DNA of 64,000 nucleotides from Actinoalloteichus_B caeruleus (GTDB lineage Bacteria; Actinomycetota; Actinomycetes; Mycobacteriales; Pseudonocardiaceae), in assembly GCF_000718005.1 (NCBI RefSeq), contig NZ_JODV01000001.1; one strand, given 5' to 3'. Positions 47,335-56,491 of this stretch are shown in pieces; positions within the stretch are counted from its first letter, which is position 1; every line of letters starts with the position of its first letter. A model generated the notes under the pieces. That model was not told the origin of the DNA. It did not search any database and saw nothing but the letters and a program-made list of their open reading frames with translations. The translations under genes and the position numbers were made by a program.

Positions 47335-48555
47335 ATGCCGGAAGCCGTCATAGTCGCCGCCGCCCGGTCCCCGATCGGGCGAGCGAACAAGGGCTCGTTG
47401 GTCGGGCTGCGCCCGGACGACCTGACCGCGCAGGTGGTCCGCGCCGCCCTCGACCAGGTGCCGGAGCTCGATCCCGCCACCATCGACGACCTCATGCTCG
47501 GTTGCGGGCTCCCCGGCGGGGAGCAGGGGTTCAACATGGCCAGGGTGGTCTCGGTGCTCCTCGGCCGCGACGACCTGCCCGGCACGACCGTCAACCGGTA
47601 CTGCGCCTCCAGTCTCCAGACCACGAGGATGGCGATGCACGCGATCCGGGCCGGGGAGGGCGACGTCTTCCTCAGCGCCGGGGTGGAGACCGTGTCCCGC
47701 TACGCGAAGGGCAACTCGGACAGCCTGCCCGACACCAGGAACCCGCTGTTCGACGCGGCGGCGGAACGCGGCCAGGTCGCCGCCGAGAACGGTGCCGAGG
47801 AGTGGCGGGACCCCCGTCTCGACGGGGAGCTGCCCGACGTCTACCTGGCGATGGGGCAGACCGCCGAGAACCTGGCACTGGCCAACGCGGTGAGCCGCCA
47901 GGAGATGGACGAGTTCGGCGTGCGGTCGCAGAACCTCGCCGAGGACGCCATCGCCAGTGGCTTCTTCGCCCGGGAGATCAGCCCGGTCACCCTGCCCGAC
48001 GGGCGGGTCGTCGAGGCGGACGACGGTCCGCGCGCGGGCACCACCTACGAGGGGGTCGCCCAGCTGAAGCCGGTGTTCCGGCCGAACGGCAGGGTCACCG
48101 CGGGCAACTGCTGCCCGCTGAACGACGGCGCGGCGGCGCTGGTGGTGATGAGCGACCGGCGGGCGGCGGAGCTGGGGATCACCCCGCTCGCCAGGATCGT
48201 GTCCACCGGGGTGTCCGCGCTGTCCCCCGAGATCATGGGACTCGGCCCGGTCGAGGCGTCCCGGCAGGCGCTGGCCCGGGCTGGGATGACCGTCGACGAC
48301 GTCGACCTCTTCGAGATCAACGAGGCCTTCGCGGCGCAGGTGATCCCGTCGTACCAGGAACTCGGCATCCCCCTGGAGAAGCTGAACGTCAACGGGGGCG
48401 CGATCGCCCTCGGGCACCCGTTCGGCATGACCGGGGCCCGGATCACCTGCACCCTGCTGAACTCCTTGCGCACCCACGACCGGCGGATCGGCCTGGAGAC
48501 GATGTGCGTCGGCGGGGGCCAGGGCATGGCGATGATCGTCGAACGCCTCTCCTGA
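47335..48555 (+). CDS. Acetyl-CoA C-acyltransferase (thiolase, FadA3-like)
   Basis: 406 residues. The acyl-enzyme Cys is in NRYCASSLQT (about residue 87), the catalytic His in NGGAIALGHPFGMTGAR, and the second Cys in MCVGGGQGMA. It carries out thiolytic cleavage or formation of 3-ketoacyl-CoA in fatty-acid or related degradation. Location beside the SGNH esterase gene matches fadA3 in mycobacteria. ATG 47335 follows AAGGAGG. Confidence 0.93.
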   Translation: MPEAVIVAAARSPIGRANKGSLVGLRPDDLTAQVVRAALDQVPELDPATIDDLMLGCGLPGGEQGFNMARVVSVLLGRDDLPGTTVNRYCASSLQTTRMAMHAIRAGEGDVFLSAGVETVSRYAKGNSDSLPDTRNPLFDAAAERGQVAAENGAEEWRDPRLDGELPDVYLAMGQTAENLALANAVSRQEMDEFGVRSQNLAEDAIASGFFAREISPVTLPDGRVVEADDGPRAGTTYEGVAQLKPVFRPNGRVTAGNCCPLNDGAAALVVMSDRRAAELGITPLARIVSTGVSALSPEIMGLGPVEASRQALARAGMTVDDVDLFEINEAFAAQVIPSYQELGIPLEKLNVNGGAIALGHPFGMTGARITCTLLNSLRTHDRRIGLETMCVGGGQGMAMIVERLS

Positions 48556-48615
48556 TCCCGCACCTCGGGGCTTGCGCACGCGTTCCCGCCACCGGTCAGG
48601 GAACCCCAGGAACGA

Positions 48616-48649
48616 GGAGAGGCCCCGGCGATGTCGCCGGGGCCTCTCC
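48616..48649. terminator. Bidirectional terminator after the thiolase gene
   Basis: GGAGAGGCCCCGGCGA and TCGCCGGGGCCTCTCC form a perfect 16-base stem with a two-base loop between two convergent genes. Confidence 0.9.
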
Positions 48650-48681
48650 CGTGTGTTCGGGTCCGCTGGACGCGGTGCGCG

Positions 48682-49470
48682 TCACTCGCCCTGGAGGTAG
48701 GTGAGCAGGCGCAGGATCTCGATGTACAGCCAGACCAGCGTCATGGTCAGGCCGAAGGCGATCTGCCAGCCGTACTTGGCGGGCGCACCGGCCTGGATCA
48801 GGTCGTCGGCGGCCTTGAAGTCCAGCAGGAAGACGAAGGCGGCGATGCCAATGCAGACCAGGCTGAAGATGATCGCCAGCGTGCCACCGGAGCGGAGTCC
48901 CATGTCGGCGCCGAAGAGGTTGCCGACGAGGTTGGCCAGCATCAGGACGCCGACGCCGATCAGCGCGCCCGTCACCCAGCGGGTGAGCTTCGGGGTGACG
49001 CGGATCGCACCGGTCTTGTAGACGACCAGCATGCCGGCGAACACACCGATGGTGCCCATGACGGCCTGCGCGACGATGCCGTAACCGGCCGTGCCCGGGA
49101 AGAAGCTCGCCACCATGGCGCTGAGGCCACCGAGGAACAGGCCCTCGAAGCCGGCGTAGGCGAGGACCAGCACCTTGCTGGGCTCCCGCTTGAAGGCGTT
49201 CACGAGGCCGAGGATCAGACCACCGATGAGACCGACGAAGGTCAGCGCGGGGATGCCGCTCATCGCGGAGAACACGGCGGCCACCACGAGCACGCCCAGG
49301 GTGATACCGGTCTTGATCACCACGTCGTCGACGGTGATCGGACGGTCGTCGGCGCTCTGCGTGGTCTGCTGACCCGCATAGCCCGGCTGGCCGAAGCCGG
49401 CGCTGTCGAAGTTCGCGTAACCGCCGCTTGCCGGCAGGTTGCGGAACGCGGGATTACTGCTTGTGCGCAC
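48682..49470 (-). CDS. Bax inhibitor-1 / YccA family membrane protein
   Basis: 262 residues. A soluble N-terminus of about 50 residues (Gly/Gln/Ser-rich) is followed by seven membrane helices with the family's internal charged positions, ending IEILRLLTYLQGE. The family includes pH-sensitive calcium leak channels in Bacillus (YetJ); the role here is not established. The GTG at 49470 begins MRTSSNPAFRNLP, the usual actinobacterial N-terminus. The gene order after the thiolase gene is conserved in mycobacteria. Confidence 0.9.
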   Translation of the reverse strand: MRTSSNPAFRNLPASGGYANFDSAGFGQPGYAGQQTTQSADDRPITVDDVVIKTGITLGVLVVAAVFSAMSGIPALTFVGLIGGLILGLVNAFKREPSKVLVLAYAGFEGLFLGGLSAMVASFFPGTAGYGIVAQAVMGTIGVFAGMLVVYKTGAIRVTPKLTRWVTGALIGVGVLMLANLVGNLFGADMGLRSGGTLAIIFSLVCIGIAAFVFLLDFKAADDLIQAGAPAKYGWQIAFGLTMTLVWLYIEILRLLTYLQGE

Positions 49471-49983
49471 CTGTGCCCTCCTGGAACGTGCTCACGCCGT
49501 TACCGAGTCAACGGTGACGCGTGTCGTAGGGTTCCCCAACTCGAGTAAAGGCGACTTTACCGACACCCGAGCGTTCTTCCGATGCCCCTGGCCCCGATCC
49601 TCCCTCCGACCGCGCGGACTTCACCGGGTTGTGACCAAGGTCGTGATTCAGTTGTTGTACGTGACCCCGATCTGGCGCAGCGTGACCGCCGCTGCCCGGG
49701 GTAGTCGATCAGTGGTGTCGGTGACGCCCGTGATCGTGACGCACTGGACAGGATCTCTGACAGGCAGCTAACTTCTCCCTGTCGTCACATCCTCCGAGTG
49801 GCGGCTTGTGGCATGACGCGCGACCAGACCAGCATCACGGGAGCGAAACCTCGACGCGTGGCCACACGTTACGCGCGACCCGGCGGCAGGTCACGGCTCC
49901 TGGCCGGCGCTCCGTCGGGGGCACTCGCTCCGTGATGTCGGACCGCGCCCTTGGACACCAACTCTGGACACCGAGGAGCATTC
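49471..49983. other. Divergent regulatory region upstream of the surface-protein operon
   Basis: 513 bases without a gene, noticeably less GC-rich between 49600 and 49810. It contains a short palindrome GTAAAG-GCGA-CTTTAC (49546-49561) near the Bax-inhibitor gene start that could bind a repressor. No known site was recognised. The last bases (GAGGAG) are the Shine-Dalgarno of the surface-protein gene. Confidence 0.4.
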
Positions 49984-51624
49984 ATGCTCAGAAGAGTGGC
50001 CGCGGGACTGGCCAGTGCGTCCCTGCTGGCCGGCGCGGCGCTGGTCGCGTTGCCGGGCACGGCGGCCGCGGCCGTGCAGGAGGGACTGGGGCACCGGACC
50101 GCGCCGCAGCCCTACCAGGGGAAACCCAACGACTACGACTGGGTCGGCTCCTACGTCTGGCAGGGCGAGCAGGTCTGGTGCGTGCAGTACTCCTACCGCG
50201 CGCCGGACACCGAGGAGGAGTACGTCGACGGCGACCAGCTGCTGACGAAGTGGGGCGACCCGCTGTCCCCGGAGATCTCCTCCAACATCTCCTACCTCCT
50301 GCTCCGCTACAGCGGGACGGAGTCCGACCACGAGGCGTCCGCGCTGGCGCACCTGCTGCACAGCTGGACCGCCGCCCCCCGCACGCCCGCCGACCTGGAC
50401 CCGTCCAACGGGTTCCGGGAGATCGCCTATGACGTCGAGTTCCACTTCGACGAGCTGCCGCCGGAGACCCAGCAGGCGGTGGAGGCGATGAAGGCCGACG
50501 CCGAGGTCAACCGGGGCCCCTGGGAGGTGTCGTTGACGGCTCCCGAAGGGGAGCAGGTCATCGGTCAGCCGGACTCCTGGCGGGTGGACCTGCTCAACAC
50601 CGCGGGCGACGGCGTGCCCGACATCCCCGTCGAGGTCACCCTGACCGACGCGGAACTGGCCGACCCCGAGGTGGCCGAACCGGCGCGGCAGATCCTCATG
50701 CAGGACCTGAGCGTCAACGACGAACTGGCCGCCGACCTGGCCGCGGAGGAAGCCGCCGAGGCCGGCGACCAGCCCTCGGCGGACCAGCCCGCCGAACCCC
50801 TGAGCACCACGAGCCCCCAGCCCACCGCTCCCGTCGAGACCCCCGAGGGCGAGGACGGAGCCGAGGAGGACGACAGCGGCGAGCCCGAGCCCCAGGTGCG
50901 CTACCTGCGGACCCCGGAGGACGGCGGCCCGCTGCTGTTCGACGTCGTGCCGACCGGTGAGAACCCCTCGGTCCACGTCAGCGTGCAGACCCCGGCCGAC
51001 CAGCCGAGGATCAAGGTCCCGCAGGACGGCTCCGACGTGCAGCGCATCGTCACCACCGGTGGCGAGGACACGGTGACGGCCGAGGCCGCCGTGACCGCCC
51101 GCACCGCCCCCGGTGCCGTCGAGATCGCCAAGGTGGACGCCTCGACCGGTCTCCCGGTGGCCGACGTCCAGCTGCGGATCACCTCCGCCGACAAGAGCAG
51201 CCCCGCCCTGCGGCAGGACGACTCCGAACTCGTGGGTCCCGACGGCGAACCGCTCGTGGTGACCACGGACGAGGAGGGCTACGCGCGGCTGGAGGACCTC
51301 AGAACCCCGCAGGAGATCTGCGTGGTCGAAGTCGGGGTTCCCGCCGGGTACGAGGAGGAGTTCGACCCGGCCAACCCACCGACGGCCTGCGGGCTGGTGG
51401 AGGCGGGGGACACCCTGACCCTCACCATCGCCAACAAGCCCAACCCGCCGACCGTGCCGAGCACGATCCCGGCGGGTGAGGCCGACCTGGTCACCGCCTC
51501 CTCGGAGACGGTCAACCGGATCAGCCCGGTCACCCTGACCAGCCTGGGTCTCCTGGTGCTGCTCGCGGCCGGAGCGACCGGACTGGTGTGGCGACGTCGG
51601 ATGACCTCCGGGGACCAGCGCTAG
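49984..51624 (+). CDS. Cell-surface protein with thioester-like and Cna-B domains
   Basis: 546 residues. A signal peptide (about residues 1-31) leads to a domain with VWCVQYSY and later ALAHLLHSW that resembles thioester (TED) adhesin domains. The position where TEDs carry the bond-forming Gln shows none, so a thioester may not form. An acidic Pro/Glu linker (about 250-305) follows, then a Cna-B/SpaA-type domain (VEIAKVDASTGLPVADVQLR). The C-terminus is a membrane helix plus WRRRM. No LPXTG is visible, although a class F sortase gene follows 61 bases on. Confidence 0.75.
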   Translation: MLRRVAAGLASASLLAGAALVALPGTAAAAVQEGLGHRTAPQPYQGKPNDYDWVGSYVWQGEQVWCVQYSYRAPDTEEEYVDGDQLLTKWGDPLSPEISSNISYLLLRYSGTESDHEASALAHLLHSWTAAPRTPADLDPSNGFREIAYDVEFHFDELPPETQQAVEAMKADAEVNRGPWEVSLTAPEGEQVIGQPDSWRVDLLNTAGDGVPDIPVEVTLTDAELADPEVAEPARQILMQDLSVNDELAADLAAEEAAEAGDQPSADQPAEPLSTTSPQPTAPVETPEGEDGAEEDDSGEPEPQVRYLRTPEDGGPLLFDVVPTGENPSVHVSVQTPADQPRIKVPQDGSDVQRIVTTGGEDTVTAEAAVTARTAPGAVEIAKVDASTGLPVADVQLRITSADKSSPALRQDDSELVGPDGEPLVVTTDEEGYARLEDLRTPQEICVVEVGVPAGYEEEFDPANPPTACGLVEAGDTLTLTIANKPNPPTVPSTIPAGEADLVTASSETVNRISPVTLTSLGLLVLLAAGATGLVWRRRMTSGDQR

Positions 51625-51685
51625 CCGGTCGTCGGACCACATCGCCGCCCCCTCGGCCGGGAGGTCGGCAGAGAGGGCCAACCAG

Positions 51686-52615
51686 GTGGATGAGACGCGA
51701 GGGGCGGAGCGGGCCGACGGCGACGTCGACCCGCCCGCCGAGAACGACCGCCGCACCTACGCCCTCGACGTGGGTGAGTGGGAGGTCGCGGACCCCGAAC
51801 GGTCGAGGTCGGCCCGCCAGCGGACCTCGGCCGTCGTCGGGATCGGAGTGCTGAGCCTCGGCATCCTCGGGGGCCTGTACTGGCCACCCACGGTGCAGGT
51901 CACCGGCAGCGCCGTCCCGGTCGACGCCGTCGTGCGGGCCGGGGACGACGTGCTCGGCAACAGCATGGCCGCCGTCGGTGACCAGCCCAAACCGCTCGGC
52001 GTGCCCGACGGCTCCCCGACGGGGGCACCGGAGCAGGACGAGGGGCCGGCCGGGACCGGGCGGGAGGAGGCCGAGGACCGCGACCCGGGCACGTCCACCG
52101 GACCCGCCGTCCCTCCCCCGGCGCGGGAGTCCGGGCCAGGTCCCCGCCCCCCGTCGGGGGACCGACCGGTCGCCGCCCAGCGACCGGGGACCATCCGGCT
52201 CCCCGAGGGCGGCACGGCCGCCCTGGTCCGACGCGAGGTCGGACCGGACCGGGTGCTGCCCGTTCCGGAGAACCTGGAGGAGGCGACCTGGTGGGGCATG
52301 GGTCTCGGCGCGCCGTCCGGGGCCTCCGTCTTCGCGGGCCACGTGAACTTCCGGGGTCAGCGGGGCCCGTTCGCCGAGCTCTGGGACACCACGCTCGGTG
52401 ACGTGTTCACGGTGGTCGACCAGCGGGGGGAGGAGTGGCGTTACCGGGTGAGCGCGATCCACACGTTGCACAAGAACGAGCTGCCCGCCAACGCGGAGGC
52501 GCTCTTCGGCCAGGAGGGCGCGCACCGGGTGGTGCTCGTCACCTGCGGTGGGCGGTGGCACGGCGGGGACCTGGGTTACGAGGACAACCGCATCGTCGTC
52601 GCGCTGCCCGCCTGA
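51686..52615 (+). CDS. Class F sortase
   Basis: 309 residues. A cytoplasmic N-terminus of about 48 residues, one membrane helix (SAVVGIGVLSLGILGGLYW), a long Pro/Gly/Glu linker and a C-terminal sortase domain. The catalytic residues are His in VFAGHVNF, Cys in VLVTCGG and Arg in NRIVVALP. It should attach or cross-link surface proteins outside the membrane; the protein encoded just upstream is the likely substrate. The GTG at 51686 is accepted although its Shine-Dalgarno is weak. Confidence 0.88.
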   Translation: MDETRGAERADGDVDPPAENDRRTYALDVGEWEVADPERSRSARQRTSAVVGIGVLSLGILGGLYWPPTVQVTGSAVPVDAVVRAGDDVLGNSMAAVGDQPKPLGVPDGSPTGAPEQDEGPAGTGREEAEDRDPGTSTGPAVPPPARESGPGPRPPSGDRPVAAQRPGTIRLPEGGTAALVRREVGPDRVLPVPENLEEATWWGMGLGAPSGASVFAGHVNFRGQRGPFAELWDTTLGDVFTVVDQRGEEWRYRVSAIHTLHKNELPANAEALFGQEGAHRVVLVTCGGRWHGGDLGYEDNRIVVALPA

Positions 52616-52693
52616 CCGTTCGGGCGCCGGCCCCCGGATGGGGCGGAACCCTCGGCCACGTCCGGGCTGGGGGCAGCGCCAGAGCTGAGGACA

Positions 52694-52730
52694 CCCTTCC
52701 CCGCAGCAGGTGGTCTGCCGCGGGGAAGGG
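52694..52730. terminator. Bidirectional terminator between sortase and dehydrogenase genes
   Basis: CCCTTCCCCGC and GCGGGGAAGGG form an 11-base perfect stem with further pairing inside the 15-base loop. Both flanking genes point toward it. Confidence 0.85.
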
Positions 52731-52748
52731 GGCCAGGAGTCCGCGCCG

Positions 52749-53822
52749 TCAGCCCAGCCGCAGGATGCGGTCGGAGCCTGGCGCGGCGCCACCGAGCTGG
52801 TCGGTGTTGCTCGTGCCGAACCACAACGATCCGTCCGGGGCGGCGGCCGCCGCCCGCAGTCGTCCGAACTCGTGGGCGTGCAGGGCACGCCGGTCGGTGA
52901 CCTCACCGCCGTCGGACAGCGGCAGTTCCCACAACCGTTGGCCCCGCAGCGTCGTCACGTAGAGGGTTCCCCGGACGTGGGCGAGCCCGGCGGGCGTGCC
53001 CTCCTCGGGAGTCCAGTGCACCACGGGATCGGTGTACCGGCCGTCGGAGCAGGGGCCCTCGCAGACCGGCCACCCGTAGTTCGCGCCGGCCCGAACCCTG
53101 TTGAGCTCGTCGGCGCCGTGGTCACCGGTCTCCACGGCGAACATCCGGCCCCCGTCGTCCCAGGCCAGCCCCAGCACGTTGCGGTGACCGTAGGAGTAGA
53201 CGTGGGTCCCGAACGGGTTCCCCGGCGCGGGCCGCCCGTCGGGACGAAGCCGGACGATCTTGCCCCGCAGCGAGTTCAGGTCCTGCGCCTCGTCGTACCC
53301 GCCGTTCGGGTCGTGCGGGTACCGGGCCGGGACACCCGCGTAGAGGTATCCGTCCGGGCCGAAGGCGAGCGCCCCTCCGTTGACGTAGACGGCCCGGGGC
53401 AGGCCCGTGAGGATCGGCTCCGGCTGCTCCCCGAGCCGGAACCGCGCGATCCTGCTGTCCTCGGCCGTGGCGTAGTAGACGTAGACGAAACCGTCCGTCT
53501 CGTAGTCGGGTGAGACAGCGATGCCCTGGACCCCGTCCTGGATGCCGTCGGTCGCCGCGTCGAGGATGCGTTGTTCCTCGACCACGGAACCGTCGACCAC
53601 GCGCATGACACGCGCGTTGTTGCGTTCGGTGACCAGTGGTGAGCCGTCCGGGAGGAAGGCGATGTCCCACGGCACGGTCAGTCCCGTCGTCACCTGCTCC
53701 GGTTGTGCTTGCCGCTCGCCGGAATCCGGCGGGTCCTGCTGTGCTGACACCGTTCCGGTGGCCGCGACGACCATCAGCAGCGTGGTGGCGACACCGCCCA
53801 GAGTTCCTCGTCGAAACCGCAT
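52749..53822 (-). CDS. Secreted PQQ-type glucose/sorbosone dehydrogenase
   Basis: 357 residues. A signal peptide (about 1-27) precedes a six-bladed propeller. Motifs are TVPWDIAFLPDGSPLVTER, QGIAVSPDYETDGFVYVYY, NGGALAFGPDGYLYAG, YGHRNVLGLAWDD and ANYGWPVCEG, as in soluble aldose dehydrogenases that bind PQQ and calcium. It would oxidise sugars outside the membrane. The divergent pqq operon 320 bases away makes this the probable user of the cofactor made there. Electron acceptor unknown. Confidence 0.9.
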   Translation of the reverse strand: MRFRRGTLGGVATTLLMVVAATGTVSAQQDPPDSGERQAQPEQVTTGLTVPWDIAFLPDGSPLVTERNNARVMRVVDGSVVEEQRILDAATDGIQDGVQGIAVSPDYETDGFVYVYYATAEDSRIARFRLGEQPEPILTGLPRAVYVNGGALAFGPDGYLYAGVPARYPHDPNGGYDEAQDLNSLRGKIVRLRPDGRPAPGNPFGTHVYSYGHRNVLGLAWDDGGRMFAVETGDHGADELNRVRAGANYGWPVCEGPCSDGRYTDPVVHWTPEEGTPAGLAHVRGTLYVTTLRGQRLWELPLSDGGEVTDRRALHAHEFGRLRAAAAAPDGSLWFGTSNTDQLGGAAPGSDRILRLG

Positions 53823-54143
53823 TCACGCCTCCTTGTCAGAGGTTCACGGGTGGCGGCCACTCGTCCTCACCCGCCCTGTTCGACGTGGACCGGACGTGCC
53901 CGCCACCCGAATCGGAAGCTAGGACGGCGCCGGACTTCCCGCCACGCGAGTCGTCACTTCCCGAACTCCCGTTTCCCCTTGCCCGAACGAGGTCCCCGCG
54001 CGGCCGCCAGGGAAAGGAGGAACCGGACCTTTCGCACCGAACCGACGGCGCGGCCGCCGTGAATAGCGGGGGCACTCATCGTCACGCACCATGAAGCAGC
54101 CGCCGACCGGCGGGCAGTCACCTCCAGACGAGGAGCGTGGATC
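53823..54143. other. Divergent promoter region of the dehydrogenase and pqq operon
   Basis: 321 bases between the two divergent units. No regulator gene or recognisable operator seen. Shared control of cofactor synthesis and its enzyme is plausible from the arrangement. Confidence 0.4.
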
Positions 54144-54302
54144 ATGCGCCTTCCGACCGTTGTGACACGACACGACCCCGCGACCGACCTCCGACCGGTG
54201 TCCGCCGGCCAACCTCCGGCCCCGCGACGTTCCTGGGTCCGTCCGGACTTCCGGGAGGTCGCCACGCCGATGGAGGTCACCAGCTACGTGGCCCGCGGAT
54301 GA
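54144..54302 (+). CDS. pqqA: PQQ precursor peptide PqqA
   Basis: 52 codons. The C-terminal 22 residues (from W31: WVRPDFREVATPMEVTSYVA...) have the length and pattern of canonical PqqA. They include the Glu44-x-x-x-Tyr48 pair whose side chains are cross-linked to build PQQ. The N-terminal 30 residues are an extension, Arg/Pro-rich. ATG 54144 has GAGGAG upstream; in-frame GTGs at 54162 and 54198 would give shorter peptides. The stop overlaps the pqqC start (ATGA). Identification rests on the E-x3-Y motif and the operon. Confidence 0.85.
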   Translation: MRLPTVVTRHDPATDLRPVSAGQPPAPRRSWVRPDFREVATPMEVTSYVARG

Positions 54303-55015
54303 CGGGCGCGCCGACGGAGGTGCTGGGCCGGGAGGAGTTCCGATCGCGGTTGGAATCCCTCTCGGCCCGGTACTGGGACGACCACCCGTTCCACCGCGCC
54401 CTGCACGAGGGAGCCCTGCGGAAGGAGGACCTCCAGCTGTGGGCGGCGAACCGCTGGTACTACCAGCGGATGTTGCCGCGGAAGGACGCCGCGATCCTGT
54501 CGAACTGCCCGGACCGCGAGGTCCGACGGCAGTGGATCAGCCGAGTGACCCACCACGACGGCCAGCCGGGCCAGGAGGGCGGCATGGACCGGTGGCTGCG
54601 CCTGGCCGAGGCGACCGGGCTCGACGAGGAGACCGTGCGCTCGGAGCGCCTGCTGTTGCCGGGGGTCCGCTTCGCGGTGGACGCCTACGTCGAGTTCGCC
54701 CGCTGCCGTCCCTGGCAGGAGGCGGTGGCCTCCGGGCTGACGGAGATGTTCGCCCCCGGCCTGATGCGGCGACGGGTGCTCGCCATGCGGGAGCACTACC
54801 CCTGGCTGGACGGCGGGGCGCTCGACTACTTCCTGACCAGGATCGAGGTCACCGGGCCGGAGGGAGCCGCGACGCTGGACCTCGTGTTGACCCACTGCCG
54901 CGACCGGGGGTCCCAGGACGCGGCGGTGGCCGCGTTGGCCTTCAAGTGCGAGGTGCTGAACGCGATGCTGGACGCGATCGACCACGCCGCGCGGCGGCCG
55001 GCGGTGACCTCGTGA
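54299..55015 (+). CDS. pqqC: Pyrroloquinoline-quinone synthase PqqC
   Basis: 238 residues, all-helical heme-oxygenase-like fold. Family motifs include YWDDHPFHRAL, QLWAANRWYYQRMLPRKDAA, ERLLLPGVRFAVDAYVEF and EMFAPGLMRRRV. It performs the final ring closure and eight-electron oxidation to PQQ without metal or cofactor. Start ATG overlaps the pqqA stop; its own stop overlaps pqqD. Confidence 0.95.
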   Translation: MTGAPTEVLGREEFRSRLESLSARYWDDHPFHRALHEGALRKEDLQLWAANRWYYQRMLPRKDAAILSNCPDREVRRQWISRVTHHDGQPGQEGGMDRWLRLAEATGLDEETVRSERLLLPGVRFAVDAYVEFARCRPWQEAVASGLTEMFAPGLMRRRVLAMREHYPWLDGGALDYFLTRIEVTGPEGAATLDLVLTHCRDRGSQDAAVAALAFKCEVLNAMLDAIDHAARRPAVTS

Positions 55016-55299
55016 CGGCGGGCATCGACCCGGCGGCCCGTCCCCGGCTGGGGCGGGGCGTCAAGCTCATGCGGGACGAGAGCCGGGACAGCCACGTCCT
55101 GCTCTACCCGGAGGGGGTGCTGCTGCCCAACGAGACGGGCGAGGCGGTGCTGCTGCGGTGCGACGGGCACAGCCCGGTCGGGGAGATCGTGCGTGCGCTG
55201 GAGGGGCAGTTCGACGGCGTGCTGCCGGAGCAGATCCTCGAACTGCTCGACACCCTGCGCGGCATGGGGCTGATCAGGATCGACCATGACGGCGCCTGA
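55012..55299 (+). CDS. pqqD: PQQ peptide chaperone PqqD
   Basis: 95 residues. After RPRLGRGVKLMRDESRDSHV the fold of RiPP recognition elements is clear: LLYPEGVLLPNETGEAVLLR, and GEIVRALEGQF, ILELLDTLRGMGLI. It binds PqqA and presents it to PqqE. GTG start overlaps the pqqC stop; the end overlaps pqqE by 14 bases. Confidence 0.93.
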   Translation: MTAGIDPAARPRLGRGVKLMRDESRDSHVLLYPEGVLLPNETGEAVLLRCDGHSPVGEIVRALEGQFDGVLPEQILELLDTLRGMGLIRIDHDGA

Positions 55300-56491
55300 T
55301 GGGGCTGCCGCCCCCGACGGGACCGGAGCCGGGGTCGCCGCCCCGTGGGGGATGCTGGCCGAGCTGACCCACCGGTGCCCCCTGCACTGCCCCTACTGCT
55401 CCAACCCGCTGGAGCTGGTGCGCCGCGAGTCCGAGCTGACCACCGACCAGTGGATCGCCGTGCTCGACCAGGCGCGACGGCTCGGCGTGCTCCAGACGCA
55501 CCTCTCCGGTGGCGAACCGTTGGCTCGCCGGGACCTCGCGGAGCTGGTGGGCCACGCCTCCGGGCTCGGGTGCTACGTCAGCCTGGTCACCAGCGGGCTC
55601 GGGCTGACCCCGGCCCGCGCCGAGGAGCTGGCAGCGCGCGGCCTCGACCACGTGCAGCTGAGCTTGCAGGACTCCGACGCCACCACCGGGGACCGGGTGG
55701 CCGGCACGCGGGCGCACCACCACAAGATCGCGGCGGCGGCCGTGGTCCGCCGGCTGGACCTCCCGCTCACGGTCAACGTGGTGCTGCACCGGGGCAACCT
55801 GGACCGGATCGCCGAGATCATCCTGCTCGCCGAGGATCTGGGGGCGGACCGGCTGGAGTTGGCGAACACGCAGTACTACGGCTGGGGTCTGCGCAACCGC
55901 CGGCTGCTGATGCCCACCCGGCGCCAGCTCGCCAACGCCCGCCGAGTCGTGGCGGCGGAGACCCGTCGGTTGGCGGGCGGCATGGAAGTCGTCTACGTCC
56001 TCTCCGACTACTACGGCGAGTACCCCAAACCCTGCATGCACGGTTGGGGCAGCAGGCAGTTCACCGTGTCCCCGGCCGGGCGGGTCCTGCCCTGCCCGAC
56101 GGCGGACGTGATCACCGGGCTCCCGGCGGAGTTCGTCCAGGACCGTCCGCTGGCCGAGATCTGGTACGAGTCGGCGGTGTTCAACGCCTTCCGGGGCACC
56201 GACTGGATGCGGGACCCGTGCCGGAGTTGCGACCGACGGGAGATCGACTTCGGCGGCTGCCGCTGCCAGGCCTTCCAGCTCACCGGCGACGCGCGGGCCA
56301 CCGACCCCGTCTGCCGGTTCTCCCCGGATCGGCACCTGGTGGCCGCCGCCCTGCTCGCCGACGCCCCGGAGGACTCCGGCGTGGCCGACCCGGCGGCCGG
56401 GCGACCGCTGTGGCGTGGGATCCCGACCGGCCGGGTCACCCGGGTTCCGAGTGCGGGCGGTGGACCGGCGGTGGTGGACCCGTGCGGCTGA
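55286..56491 (+). CDS. pqqE: PQQ radical SAM protein PqqE
   Basis: 401 residues. The radical SAM cluster motif is CPLHCPYCSNP, with SGGEPLARRDL as the SAM motif. A C-terminal SPASM domain has cysteines in PCMHGWG, LPCPTA, DPCRSCDRREIDFGGCRCQAF. It forms the carbon-carbon bond between the Glu and Tyr of PqqA. The last 50 residues are an actinobacterial-looking Gly/Pro extension that overlaps pqqB by ten bases. Confidence 0.95.
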   Translation: MTAPDGAAAPDGTGAGVAAPWGMLAELTHRCPLHCPYCSNPLELVRRESELTTDQWIAVLDQARRLGVLQTHLSGGEPLARRDLAELVGHASGLGCYVSLVTSGLGLTPARAEELAARGLDHVQLSLQDSDATTGDRVAGTRAHHHKIAAAAVVRRLDLPLTVNVVLHRGNLDRIAEIILLAEDLGADRLELANTQYYGWGLRNRRLLMPTRRQLANARRVVAAETRRLAGGMEVVYVLSDYYGEYPKPCMHGWGSRQFTVSPAGRVLPCPTADVITGLPAEFVQDRPLAEIWYESAVFNAFRGTDWMRDPCRSCDRREIDFGGCRCQAFQLTGDARATDPVCRFSPDRHLVAAALLADAPEDSGVADPAAGRPLWRGIPTGRVTRVPSAGGGPAVVDPCG

